Positions 1 to 6,688 of a stretch of 64,000 nt of DNA are shown here, in pieces. Source of the stretch: an uncultured Lachnospiraceae bacterium (lineage in GTDB: Bacteria > Bacillota > Clostridia > Lachnospirales > Lachnospiraceae). The DNA is taken from assembly GCA_900316665.1 (NCBI GenBank), contig ONDV01000003.1:1-64000 (forward strand). The letters are read 5' to 3'. Position 1 is the stretch's first letter. The number at the start of each line of letters is the position of its first letter. The notes below the pieces were generated by a model. That model was not told where the DNA came from, made no database searches, and was given only the letters and a program-made list of their open reading frames with translations. The translations under genes were made by a program, and so were the position numbers.

Positions 1-170
1 ACACCACTTCGTGCTGTTACAGTTTCCGAGCCGCAGCTAGCGTGCTCGCTCACAACGAAAAACACAATGCTCGCCACCATCTGTGCATCTCATGGCTTCA
101 TTGAATCCTTGCAACTAAGATGATTTATGTAACATCACTTTGTGATGTTACATTAAATGTGGGAAGTTTT
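1..170 (+). repeat. Structured dispersed repeat, copy A
   Basis: The first 99 bases are identical to the reverse complement of 57013-56915. After a diverged stretch both copies end in the same ATGTGGGAAGTTTT block, here at 157-170. Internal inverted repeats are visible: a CGAGC/GCTCG pair around a GCTAGC core, and a near-palindrome at the very left edge (ACACCAC/GTGCTGT around TTC). The element may continue left of the window. It resembles a REP- or MITE-like non-coding repeat, with no ORF that looks real. It lies just upstream of the lexA promoter. Confidence 0.85.
127..153. repeat. Perfect palindrome nested in repeat copy A
   Basis: A 12-bp perfect stem (ATGTAACATCAC and its complement) with a TTT loop. 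Copy B of the surrounding repeat (56867-57013) lacks it: B reads TTTATGTGGGAAG where A reads TTTATGT, then about 30 extra bases, then GGGAAG, with ATGT present on both sides. This looks like an insertion with a 4-base duplication. A closely related hairpin with a GAA loop lies at 1450-1474. Confidence 0.75.
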
Positions 171-195
171 AATATATTATATTAAGATAAAATCA

Positions 196-209
196 CGAAT
201 ATTTGTTTG
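196..209. promoter_or_regulatory. Candidate LexA (SOS) operator
   Basis: The 14 bases CGAATATTTGTTTG match the Gram-positive SOS box CGAACATATGTTCG at 11 of 14 positions. The site overlaps the -35 region of the predicted lexA promoter, where an autoregulatory operator is expected. It is an imperfect match to the GAAC-N4-GTTC core (T replaces C on each side), so it is a candidate only. Confidence 0.4.
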
Positions 210-235
210 CTTTCTCTAATAAACTATGCTAAAAT
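207..235 (+). promoter_or_regulatory. Predicted sigma-A promoter of lexA
   Basis: TTGCTT at 207-212, a 17-base spacer, and TAAAAT at 230-235. An alternative reading is TTGTTT at 203-208 with TATGCT at 225-230. Either gives a leader of about 55-65 bases before lexA. Confidence 0.45.
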
Positions 236-298
236 ATCAGATAAAGTTAATACTACATTTGTCACTCATATCATACTAAATTTTCAGGAGCAATATAT

Positions 299-916
299 AT
301 GGCATACGGCAAGATTACACCTAAACAGAAGGAAATTCTTGACTTTATCAAATCGCAGATCATTAACAGGGGTTATCCTCCCACAGTCAGGGAAATATGC
401 CAGGCTGTACATCTTAAATCCACATCGTCTGTCTTTGTTCATCTGGAGAAACTTGAGCAGAACGGATATATAAGGCGTGATCAGTCACAGTCCAGAGCCA
501 TAGAGATAGTTGATGATAATTTCAATCTTTCAAGACGCGAGGTCATAAATGTTCCGCTTATAGGTCATGTAGCTGCCGGTTTGCCGCTTCTTGCTGTAGA
601 GAATATAGAAAATTATTTCCCTGTTCCTGCAGAATACATGCCATCTAATCAATGCTATCTTCTTAAGGTTCAGGGAAATTCGATGATTAACGCCGGAATA
701 TTTGACGGCGATCTTATTATGGTTGAAGAAACCGATACTGCTGATAATGGTGAAATTGTAGTCGCTCTTGTGGATGACGGAGCTACAGTCAAGAGGTTTT
801 TCAAAGAGAAGGATCACATCAGACTCCAACCTGAGAATGATCATATGAAACCCATTATTGTTGATGACTGCCATATCCTGGGTAAAGTCATCGGCGTTTT
901 CCGCTTCTTTAGGTAA
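299..916 (+). CDS. lexA: SOS repressor LexA
   Basis: LexA binds SOS boxes upstream of DNA-damage genes and self-cleaves when stimulated by RecA-ssDNA filaments. The 205-aa protein has the usual length and layout: an N-terminal winged helix (about residues 1-70), a linker, and an S24 peptidase domain. The cleavage bond is Ala93-Gly94 (VAAGLP) and the catalytic pair is Ser128 (GNSMI) and Lys165 (ATVKR). ATG 299 follows an AGGAG at 286-290. A TTG-started ORF beginning at 207 runs in another frame and is not real. The gene converges with rsfS. It stands alone next to repeated DNA, and a candidate self-operator overlaps its promoter. Confidence 0.97.
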   Translation: MAYGKITPKQKEILDFIKSQIINRGYPPTVREICQAVHLKSTSSVFVHLEKLEQNGYIRRDQSQSRAIEIVDDNFNLSRREVINVPLIGHVAAGLPLLAVENIENYFPVPAEYMPSNQCYLLKVQGNSMINAGIFDGDLIMVEETDTADNGEIVVALVDDGATVKRFFKEKDHIRLQPENDHMKPIIVDDCHILGKVIGVFRFFR

Positions 917-960
917 ACCCATTAAATAAAAAAAACGATTGGAACCGGATTCATCAGAAA

Positions 961-1308
961 TCATATTTCTAATGGATTTATTATTTTTCCATCATTCCAG
1001 ATACGCTCAAGTCCGTAGAATTGTCTCTCCTCCTTAGACATGATATGTACTACTATATCTCCGTAATCCATTAAAATCCATGCAGATTTCTGTGTACCTT
1101 CAATGCTTTTCTCATGGATACCTGCTTTAAACATAACCTCTTCTACAGTATCGCGCATAGCTTTCAGATGATTCGGACTTAAACCTGTAGCTATTACAAA
1201 ATAATCGGCAACCGGCGAGATTTCTCTGATGTCGATTACTTCAGTATCTTCAGCTTTCCTGTCTTCCAGGCTATTTACTAAAGCTTTTAAAATATTGTTT
1301 TCTTCCAT
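961..1308 (-). CDS. rsfS: Ribosome silencing factor RsfS
   Basis: RsfS (YbeB/Iojap family) binds ribosomal protein L14 and blocks joining of the subunits, which spares energy in stationary phase or starvation. The 115-aa protein carries the family core: the DYFVIATG segment, the SWILMDYGDIVVH-type strand (here SAWILMDYGDIVVH) and the ERQFYGLERIW end. In many Firmicutes it directly follows nadD-yqeK in one operon. Here about 1.8 kb of IscB element and palindromic repeats separates it from yqeK, so it may depend on its own promoter or on read-through. A run of eight T lies downstream, but no convincing hairpin precedes it. Confidence 0.95.
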   Translation of the reverse strand: MEENNILKALVNSLEDRKAEDTEVIDIREISPVADYFVIATGLSPNHLKAMRDTVEEVMFKAGIHEKSIEGTQKSAWILMDYGDIVVHIMSKEERQFYGLERIWNDGKIINPLEI

Positions 1309-1449
1309 CCTCTTTTCTCCATATATTTGAAACTTTATTTATCAGATGTCTGAACCGGATCTTTTATACATCATCTGCTGTTTTTATAGTCTCAAAGCTA
1401 AATATCGTTTTTTCGCTGGCAATAATATTGTTTGACTATCAACCTGTAA

Positions 1450-1474
1450 TGTAACATCACGAAGTGATGTTACA
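1450..1474. repeat. Perfect palindrome, GAA-loop form
   Basis: An 11-bp stem (TGTAACATCAC and its complement) around a GAA loop. It is a sister of the TTT-loop palindrome at 127-153, and the near-palindrome at the edge of the large repeat (ACAGCAC-GAA-GTGGTGT) is similar. It lies between the IscB element and rsfS. Confidence 0.8.
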
Positions 1475-1476
1475 AG

Positions 1477-1520
1477 TGCAAGCGCAAGCAAACGAAGTTT
1501 GCACTTTAAATGCGCTTGCA
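1477..1520. repeat. Nested double hairpin
   Basis: The outer arms TGCAAGCGCA (1477-1486) and TGCGCTTGCA (1511-1520) are perfectly complementary. Inside them GCAAAC-GAA-GTTTGC (1488-1502) forms a second hairpin. A competing pairing, AAGTGCAA with TTTGCACTT, overlaps both. It directly abuts the palindrome at 1450-1474. Together they make a structured spacer next to the right end of the IscB element. Confidence 0.7.
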
Positions 1521-1558
1521 TCAATTTAATATCATTTTAACAAGCCGTGAGCAAGAAA

Positions 1559-1592
1559 TCCCCCACCTCTAAGTGAAACGTAGGTGGCGGGA
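1559..1592 (-). repeat. Element right-end hairpin
   Basis: An imperfect 10-bp stem (TCCCCCACCT with AGGTGGCGGGA, single-base bulge) with a 13-base loop, 12 bases past the iscB stop codon. Its position and G/C-rich stem resemble the subterminal hairpin that Y1 transposases recognise in IS200/IS605 ends. It could also act as a transcript end, although no T-run follows. Confidence 0.55.
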
Positions 1593-1603
1593 TGAATTGC
1601 GAT

Positions 1604-2887
1604 TTACACGGCGTTTCTAATGTATTGCCAATTATTATTGTGTGACAACAATCTCAAGTTGGATATACCTACTTGCTTATACGATTTACCCGGCAAAGTG
1701 ATATATTCATCATTTTTATTTTTGATGTATGCACCGCCAGAAGTAAAACCTGTAATGTAACCAACCTGATCTAATACAGAAACCTTATCGTTAAGCCAAA
1801 ATCCTTTGTAGTATGGCGTATTTTTTCTATTACGCTTTTGCGTACGATTAGGCTCTTTACGTCCTTTGCGAGCAGTTGATTCATGTAATGAACGCTTTTT
1901 CTTACGAAACTGTCTTATTAGTAACCACTCATTAGGGTTTTCTTTTATAGCCGTTATACTGCTTATAGCAATCGCGTCATTGTAATGAGTTTTCTCTAAG
2001 CCAATCTCTTTTCGCTTTGGTGTTGTCTCTGAACCATAAGTGATGATTGCATTAGGATATTTGTCGAAAATCCTTCTACGAAGCGTATTCATAAATGGTG
2101 GCTCTTTATACTGCTTTACTTTTTTATGTTTTGCCTGCCACTCGTATAGGATTCCGCCCTTTTTATGGTTTGCAGATGTATGACAGTCCGTACATACCGT
2201 AATGAGGTTATCCACTCTGTCTGTACCGCCATTGCTGCTATAGATAATGTGGTGTGTCTGCAAAATTTTGCCTTTCGATTTACCGCATACTTGGCAAGTA
2301 TAATTATCTCTTGCAAAAACAAAATATCTTTCATCAAAGAAACCGTATGTCTGACCATGCTGATAATCTACACCGTGAATATCAGGATTTATCATCTTTG
2401 CTGTATCAAATTTACCAACCTCTATATGTAATATAGGTTTTGGTACTAATGCAGAAAATCTGTCTATCCACGCAAATGTATGATCTATCCTGTTTTGTAA
2501 ACTAGGTGATAGCCATTTATCTGTACGTTTGCGATTAAGAAAACGTGGCTTACGATACCTGCATTTACGTTTTCTACGACCTCTACGATAAATACGCTTA
2601 GTATCAAGATTAGAGCTGACGTCCTGCCTTAATTCTACTTCTGCCTTGTAGAACACCTTGTCCTCTGACGTAACAGCGATACCAATATGTTTGGCTCCCG
2701 TATCTACGCCAATATGACAATCCTGTTTTGTTTCTCCAGTTGCGTAAATCAACTGAATAGTAAAAGGATTGTATTTGTTAATTACCGCCTTACCTTCTTT
2801 TAGAAGGATTCTCGCTTTTCTTTGACTGCAAGGCATAAGCGGTTCGCCTCGCATATTGAGTACAAAAACTCTGTTTCCTTGTTTCAT
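1604..2887 (-). CDS. iscB: RNA-guided DNA endonuclease IscB
   Basis: IscB is the transposon-encoded ancestor of Cas9. It uses an omega-RNA to find DNA beside a short TAM and cuts both strands with RuvC and HNH domains. All modules are visible (numbering from ATG 2887, 427 aa): the PLMP domain (GEPLMPC, about 14-20), RuvC-I Asp62 (IGVDTG), an Arg-rich bridge helix (about 97-116), RuvC-II Glu156 (HIEVGKFD), an HNH with zinc cysteines 198/201/232/235 and His212-His213, RuvC-III His301 and Asp304 (THYNDAIAI), and a basic C-terminal TAM/RNA-contact region. It has no REC lobe, which excludes Cas9. ATG 2887 follows AAAGG. The frame is open further upstream to a TTG at 2914, but the family usually starts just before the VFVL-PLMP segment. 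No active-site residue is missing, so the nuclease is probably functional. Confidence 0.93.
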   Translation of the reverse strand: MKQGNRVFVLNMRGEPLMPCSQRKARILLKEGKAVINKYNPFTIQLIYATGETKQDCHIGVDTGAKHIGIAVTSEDKVFYKAEVELRQDVSSNLDTKRIYRRGRRKRKCRYRKPRFLNRKRTDKWLSPSLQNRIDHTFAWIDRFSALVPKPILHIEVGKFDTAKMINPDIHGVDYQHGQTYGFFDERYFVFARDNYTCQVCGKSKGKILQTHHIIYSSNGGTDRVDNLITVCTDCHTSANHKKGGILYEWQAKHKKVKQYKEPPFMNTLRRRIFDKYPNAIITYGSETTPKRKEIGLEKTHYNDAIAISSITAIKENPNEWLLIRQFRKKKRSLHESTARKGRKEPNRTQKRNRKNTPYYKGFWLNDKVSVLDQVGYITGFTSGGAYIKNKNDEYITLPGKSYKQVGISNLRLLSHNNNWQYIRNAV

Positions 2888-3165
2888 TAATTTACCTTTG
2901 ATACCTACTCGCAAGAGGTATCCCTTTCGTGTGAAAGTTTGTTTCCCTTCGCCAATGTTATTAATGCTTGTCGTAATCGACCACTTGAGGTTGACTGTTC
3001 CTACCCATCAGAACTGTTTACAGAGCCTCCACAGTTGCTACAGACTTGGGAATCATCCATAGGTGTGCTAACATAAATAACGTAGTTTTCTAAAAACTTA
3101 GGCTAGTCAATTAGAGCTTTTACAAACTCCGACCTCTAAGGCGTTAGCCGTAGGTCAGGGTAGTT
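2888..3165 (-). ncRNA. Probable omega-RNA of the IscB element
   Basis: IscB guide RNAs are known to come from the region directly 5' of the ORF, with the guide at their 5' end. This roughly 280-base region has no convincing gene and several clear hairpins. These include GACCT/AGGTC around GGC-TAAC-GCC (3131-3156), an AGTTTT/AAAACT hairpin, AACTGT/ACAGTT, CTTTC-ACAC-GAAAG, and GATACCT/AGGTATC just before the start codon. The first hairpin contains the stop codon of nadD-yqeK. If the scaffold starts near 3165, the guide would be transcribed from the last yqeK codons (about 3166-3185). The exact 5' and 3' ends are unknown. Confidence 0.6.
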
Positions 3166-4385
3166 GACAGTTTTCTCATCGCAGAGTCATTAATATTTTT
3201 GTAAAATTCATATGTTTTTTCTGTAGTATCATCAATCTCAGCACCTTTATTCTGGAGATAAAGCAACGTATCTCTTAATATCATGCAGATAGCCAGATCA
3301 ATGTTCATGAAACTCTGCTTTCTGATCTCCGGAAGATTAACGGCTTTTGTCCTTCCGGGTTCAATATAATCTGCTGTAAATATGATTTTATCCAATAGAT
3401 TCATATTCGGGCAGCCTGTAGTATGCACTGAAATAGCATGACAGATCTCAGGGTCATCTATTTTATAAAGAGATCCCGCAAGATAAGCTCCTACTTTTGC
3501 ATGAAGGAGATGAGGACTTTCTCGTTCCTGCTCTTTGATCTCAATTCCATTTGCGTGCGAAAAAGATAAAAGCTGTTCTGCTGACATATATTTGGCACAG
3601 TCATGGAGAAGTCCCGCATACATTGCCTTATCGACAGGACAGCTGTATCTCATCGCGAGAGCTGATGCCGTATACATTACTCCAAGTGTATGCTCATATC
3701 TCTGCGGCTTTAATTTTTTCTTCAGGTCTTCTTCTATCTCTTCTATCGTCATGATATAATCTGCTCTTTTCTCATAGAGATGGTGTTCTTTAATATATCT
3801 GTATGCATATTCAGCTATGTATTCCGAAGCTTTGGGATTGTCTTCTGCCAGATAATCTCGTAAAACTGTAGAAGAAATATCAACAGGCTTCATTCCAAGC
3901 GGCTGAAAACGTGTATTATATTTCTGAGATTGGAAAAGACATTTCTTTCGAAAAGATTCTCTGTCAGAATCAGATCTTATGCAAACCGCAAATGAACATA
4001 ATTCAGCTATCACATCAGGATTTTTCCATCGATCAAAACTGTCAAGAGAATCCTCGCCGATCAGAAAGACAAAATGGTATGAAGGATACTTTTCTGACAG
4101 AAATCTCAACGTTTCATAAGTATAGCTCTTCTCAGGTCTTCTACATTCCAAATCAAGGATCCTTACATAAGGAAGGTCAAAAACAGAACGTCTTATTATC
4201 TGTATTCTGTCATCTGATGGAATTTCATCGTACATCTTCTTATGAGGCGGAATACCTGCCGGAATTATCCATATTTCATCAGGATTCAGCTCGTTGAAAC
4301 ATGATAGGATCATCTGCCTGTGACCGGTATGGAAAGGATGAAAGGTACCGCCATAAAGAACTATTGTCTTTTCTACGTGTCGCAT
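3144..4385 (-). CDS. nadD: Fused NadD / YqeK (nicotinate-nucleotide adenylyltransferase + HD hydrolase)
   Basis: Residues 1-205 are NadD, which makes deamido-NAD+ from NaMN and ATP; GGTFHPFHTGH (12-22) and ISSTVLRDYL (about 170-179) are the nucleotidyltransferase motifs. Residues 210-400 are YqeK, an HD-domain symmetrical Ap4A hydrolase, with His232 and the His261-Asp262 pair. The two are separate genes in Bacillus; fusions occur in Clostridia. ATG 4385 has a GGAG 7 bases upstream. The last residues (about LTYG) and the stop codon lie in DNA that looks like part of the IscB omega-RNA hairpin, so the native C-terminus has probably been replaced by an insertion. The HD core is intact. Confidence 0.93.
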   Translation of the reverse strand: MRHVEKTIVLYGGTFHPFHTGHRQMILSCFNELNPDEIWIIPAGIPPHKKMYDEIPSDDRIQIIRRSVFDLPYVRILDLECRRPEKSYTYETLRFLSEKYPSYHFVFLIGEDSLDSFDRWKNPDVIAELCSFAVCIRSDSDRESFRKKCLFQSQKYNTRFQPLGMKPVDISSTVLRDYLAEDNPKASEYIAEYAYRYIKEHHLYEKRADYIMTIEEIEEDLKKKLKPQRYEHTLGVMYTASALAMRYSCPVDKAMYAGLLHDCAKYMSAEQLLSFSHANGIEIKEQERESPHLLHAKVGAYLAGSLYKIDDPEICHAISVHTTGCPNMNLLDKIIFTADYIEPGRTKAVNLPEIRKQSFMNIDLAICMILRDTLLYLQNKGAEIDDTTEKTYEFYKNINDSAMRKLSTTLTYG

Positions 4386-4403
4386 TTCATTTCTCCATTC
4401 AGT

Positions 4404-4688
4404 TTACATTAATTTTATTTTTGGCTCTTTAGCCGGGCGATAAAGAATAATCTTTCTGCCTATTACACGAACCACCTTAGACCTTGTGCGGCCTGCTACA
4501 GTGTCAGCAATTTCATGAGGATCTTCCATGCAATTTTTCAGAACCGAGAATTTTACCAGTTCTCTGGCTGCAAGCGCTTCATCGATAGCTGCAGTAAATT
4601 CAGGCGTAAGCCCATTCTTTCCAAGCTGAAAAATAGTAGGTTCATTCGCGGCAAGTCCTGTAAGATATGCTCTCTCTTTATTGTTCAT
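4404..4688 (-). CDS. yhbY: CRM-domain RNA-binding protein YhbY
   Basis: A 94-aa protein made of a single CRM (YhbY) domain. The family associates with pre-50S ribosomes and is thought to help assembly. Recognisable parts are the start KERAYLTGLAAN, the LGKNGLTPEF segment (GxxG-type RNA-binding turn), LVKFSVLKNC and the VRVIGRKIILYRP end. It sits between obgE and nadD-yqeK, the common Firmicutes order, which fits a ribosome-assembly operon. The gap to obgE is 23 bases. Confidence 0.93.
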   Translation of the reverse strand: MNNKERAYLTGLAANEPTIFQLGKNGLTPEFTAAIDEALAARELVKFSVLKNCMEDPHEIADTVAGRTRSKVVRVIGRKIILYRPAKEPKIKLM

Positions 4689-4711
4689 CTGCTTTCCTTT
4701 CAGAAAATTTT

Positions 4712-5995
4712 TTATGACGAGTAGTATTCGAAACTCTCTCCGCCAAGTATGACAGTATCACCATCACGAATGCCAAGATCCTCAAGTCTTTTGTTAATGC
4801 CCTGCTCTTTCAGAAAACGCTGGAAGAAGGCAAATCCCTTTTCAGATTCAAGATGAGTATATCCAAGCATCTTATCGATCTTAGGACCTTCAACTGTATA
4901 TGAACCGTCAGAATTCTTATAGACAGAGATACTCTCTGTTTTTTCATCTTCATTTACGGGCTCGGTCTCGGATTCAAAATATTCGGTTTCTTTCGGCAGA
5001 GACTTTAATAATTCGTAAGAAGCAAATAATACTTCTTTTATTCCCTTATTTTCTGCAGCTGAAAGAGTCATAACCTTAAAATTTCTGCCGGCAAATTCTG
5101 TTTCTACCCTCTTTACGACGGCATCCTTATCCTCGCAGGCATCCATTTTATTCAGAGCAATGATCTGAGGCTTTTCAGTCAATTTCTTATCGTAACGTAA
5201 AAGCTCAGAATTTATGACATTTATATCAGAAACGGGATCACGTCCCTCCAGAGACGCACCATCGACCATATGAATAAGAACCCTGGTTCTTTCGATATGA
5301 CGTAAAAACTCATGACCAAGACCTATGCCTGTAGAAGCCCCCTCAATAAGGCCCGGAATATCAGCAATGACAAATTCAGGCACTCCAGGATAAGTCACTA
5401 CACCAAGCACCGGTTCCAATGTAGTGAAATGATAATTAGCTATTTTAGGTTCAGCATTAGAAACCATAGAGAGAAATGTTGATTTCCCGACGTTGGGGAA
5501 ACCAACGAGACCAACATCAGCAATAAGCTTAAGTTCCAGAATGATTTCTATCTCCTTCGCTTCACCGCCGGGCTTTGCGTATTTCGGAGCCTGCATGGTC
5601 GATGTGGCGAAATGCATATTGCCAAGACCACCGGCGCCACCGCGAAGAATTGTATACTTCCTGCAGGAGCCTGACATATCTTTAATAACCATTCCGGACT
5701 TTGCATCACGAATTACAGTGCCTTCCGGAACCTTCAAGATAAGATCGGCACCGTTTTTTCCATGCATTCTTTTTTTGCTGCCTTCTTCTCCGTCACCTGC
5801 CGAGAATTTACGTCTGTGACGGAAATCAATAAGAGTGTTGACACCTGAGTCCACCAAAAAAATAACGTCTCCGCCCTTGCCGCCATCACCACCGTCAGGA
5901 CCGCCATCGGGGACATACTTTTCCCTTCGGAAAGATACGTGACCATTTCCGCCCTTTCCGGATCTTATGATTATTCTGGCTATATCATTACTCAT
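4712..5995 (-). CDS. obgE: GTPase Obg (50S assembly / stress GTPase)
   Basis: Obg binds late 50S precursors and couples GTP and ppGpp levels to ribosome maturation. The three-domain layout of the 427-aa protein is clear: a Gly-rich Obg fold (1-158, with GGPDGGDGGKGG), a G domain (G1 GFPNVGKST at 165-173, G3 DIPGL, G4 NKMD), and a C-terminal OCT domain (about 350-427, ending near the GDTV-I-G motif). It is preceded by a terminator after rpmA (6023-6052), so its level may depend on partial read-through. A GAGG lies upstream of ATG 5995. Confidence 0.97.
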   Translation of the reverse strand: MSNDIARIIIRSGKGGNGHVSFRREKYVPDGGPDGGDGGKGGDVIFLVDSGVNTLIDFRHRRKFSAGDGEEGSKKRMHGKNGADLILKVPEGTVIRDAKSGMVIKDMSGSCRKYTILRGGAGGLGNMHFATSTMQAPKYAKPGGEAKEIEIILELKLIADVGLVGFPNVGKSTFLSMVSNAEPKIANYHFTTLEPVLGVVTYPGVPEFVIADIPGLIEGASTGIGLGHEFLRHIERTRVLIHMVDGASLEGRDPVSDINVINSELLRYDKKLTEKPQIIALNKMDACEDKDAVVKRVETEFAGRNFKVMTLSAAENKGIKEVLFASYELLKSLPKETEYFESETEPVNEDEKTESISVYKNSDGSYTVEGPKIDKMLGYTHLESEKGFAFFQRFLKEQGINKRLEDLGIRDGDTVILGGESFEYYSS

Positions 5996-6022
5996 GCAAA
6001 ACCTCTTTTATTAAGGATCTTC

Positions 6023-6052
6023 AAAAAAAGCCCGACTGGAATCCAGCCGGGC
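6023..6052 (-). terminator. Rho-independent terminator after rpmA
   Basis: On the minus strand GCCCGGCTGG-ATT-CCAGTCGGGC (one G-T pair) is followed by seven T. It lies between the L21-Prp-L27 genes and obgE, where it would lower obgE transcription relative to the ribosomal proteins. Confidence 0.88.
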
Positions 6053-6074
6053 CTAGTCTTATATTACAAGATTA

Positions 6075-6359
6075 TTACTCTGCCTTGGGATAGACAGAAG
6101 CTACTTTTCTGTCTCTGCCTTCGCGCTCAAAACGAAGAATACCGTCAGCTGTGGCAAAAAGAGTATCATCTCCGCCCTTCATGACATTGAGACCCGGGTG
6201 AATCCTGGTACCTCTCTGACGATAGATGATATTGCCAGCCTTGACGAACTGACCGTCAGCTCTCTTAGCGCCAAGACGCTTCGACTCGGAATCACGGCCG
6301 TTCTTTGTGGAGCCCATTCCTTTTTTATGAGCGAAAAACTGAAGATTTAAATTTAACAT
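6075..6359 (-). CDS. rpmA: 50S ribosomal protein L27
   Basis: L27 lies near the peptidyl-transferase centre. The 94-aa protein has the Firmicutes-type N-terminal extension [10 protein letters not shown], which Prp cuts off after Ala10 to expose HKKG; the remainder is the mature family sequence. The gene for that protease lies immediately upstream and its stop codon overlaps the L27 start. The order rplU-prp-rpmA is the standard one. Confidence 0.98.
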   Translation of the reverse strand: MLNLNLQFFAHKKGMGSTKNGRDSESKRLGAKRADGQFVKAGNIIYRQRGTRIHPGLNVMKGGDDTLFATADGILRFEREGRDRKVASVYPKAE

Positions 6360-6688
6360 TATGATTCCTCCAAAATCTTGAATTTGAAATAACTGTCACC
6401 GTAGTTGTTCATAATCTGTGAGAGACCAAGACAAAGCGAATCAATAAGAAGCTCCCCGCCTTTGGGCAGAGGTTTTGGAAAACTGCAGTCAATCAATCCG
6501 CTCTCTTCTTTGCTATTCATTTTCACCTTGTAATGACAGAACTTCTCGATGGAATTTATGGTATTGATTACAAGTACCGATACTGCCGCGCATACTATAT
6601 CCCGTCCGGGATCATCATAATATGCATGTCCTTCACATCTTAAATTTACTGTCCTGCCGTCTCTCTTTACAATAACCGCTTTAATCAC
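6359..6688 (-). CDS. prp: Ribosomal-processing cysteine protease Prp
   Basis: Prp removes the N-terminal extension of L27, a step required for ribosome assembly in Firmicutes that have the extension. The 109-aa protein shows the family signature GHA at 20-22 (catalytic His21) and [10 protein letters not shown] at 28-37 (catalytic Cys33). The start codon is GTG 6688, directly behind the TAA of rplU with almost no Shine-Dalgarno sequence, so translation is probably coupled to L21. Confidence 0.96.
   Translation of the reverse strand: MIKAVIVKRDGRTVNLRCEGHAYYDDPGRDIVCAAVSVLVINTINSIEKFCHYKVKMNSKEESGLIDCSFPKPLPKGGELLIDSLCLGLSQIMNNYGDSYFKFKILEES

Larger units (their letters stand above)
1530..3165 (-). 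mobile_element. IscB-type (IS200/IS605-related) element, no transposase gene
   Basis: The segment holds iscB, a structured upstream region that fits an omega-RNA, and an end hairpin downstream of the ORF at 1559-1592. That hairpin pairs TCCCCCACCT with AGGTGGCGGGA, with one bulged base; subterminal hairpins of this kind are typical of IS200/IS605 relatives. No tnpA-like Y1 transposase is present, so movement would need one in trans. Both boundaries are estimates. The left end (high coordinate) reaches into the end of yqeK, and the right end lies in AT-rich DNA near 1525-1550. The element breaks the usual nadD/yqeK-rsfS gene order. Confidence 0.7.

Noticed and set aside
917-960. Terminator for rsfS
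   Set aside because: A run of eight T is present but the preceding hairpin is weak, so I did not call it.
127-1520. CRISPR repeats from the recurring palindromes
   Set aside because: Only two or three dispersed copies, no regular spacing and no cas genes.
1604-2887. Cas9 or TnpB identity for the nuclease
   Set aside because: No REC lobe or CRISPR array is present, and the ORF has an HNH insert and PLMP domain, which TnpB lacks. IscB fits better.
3911-4297. 128-aa plus-strand ORF in nadD-yqeK
   Set aside because: Shadow of a real gene on the other strand; no recognisable domain.
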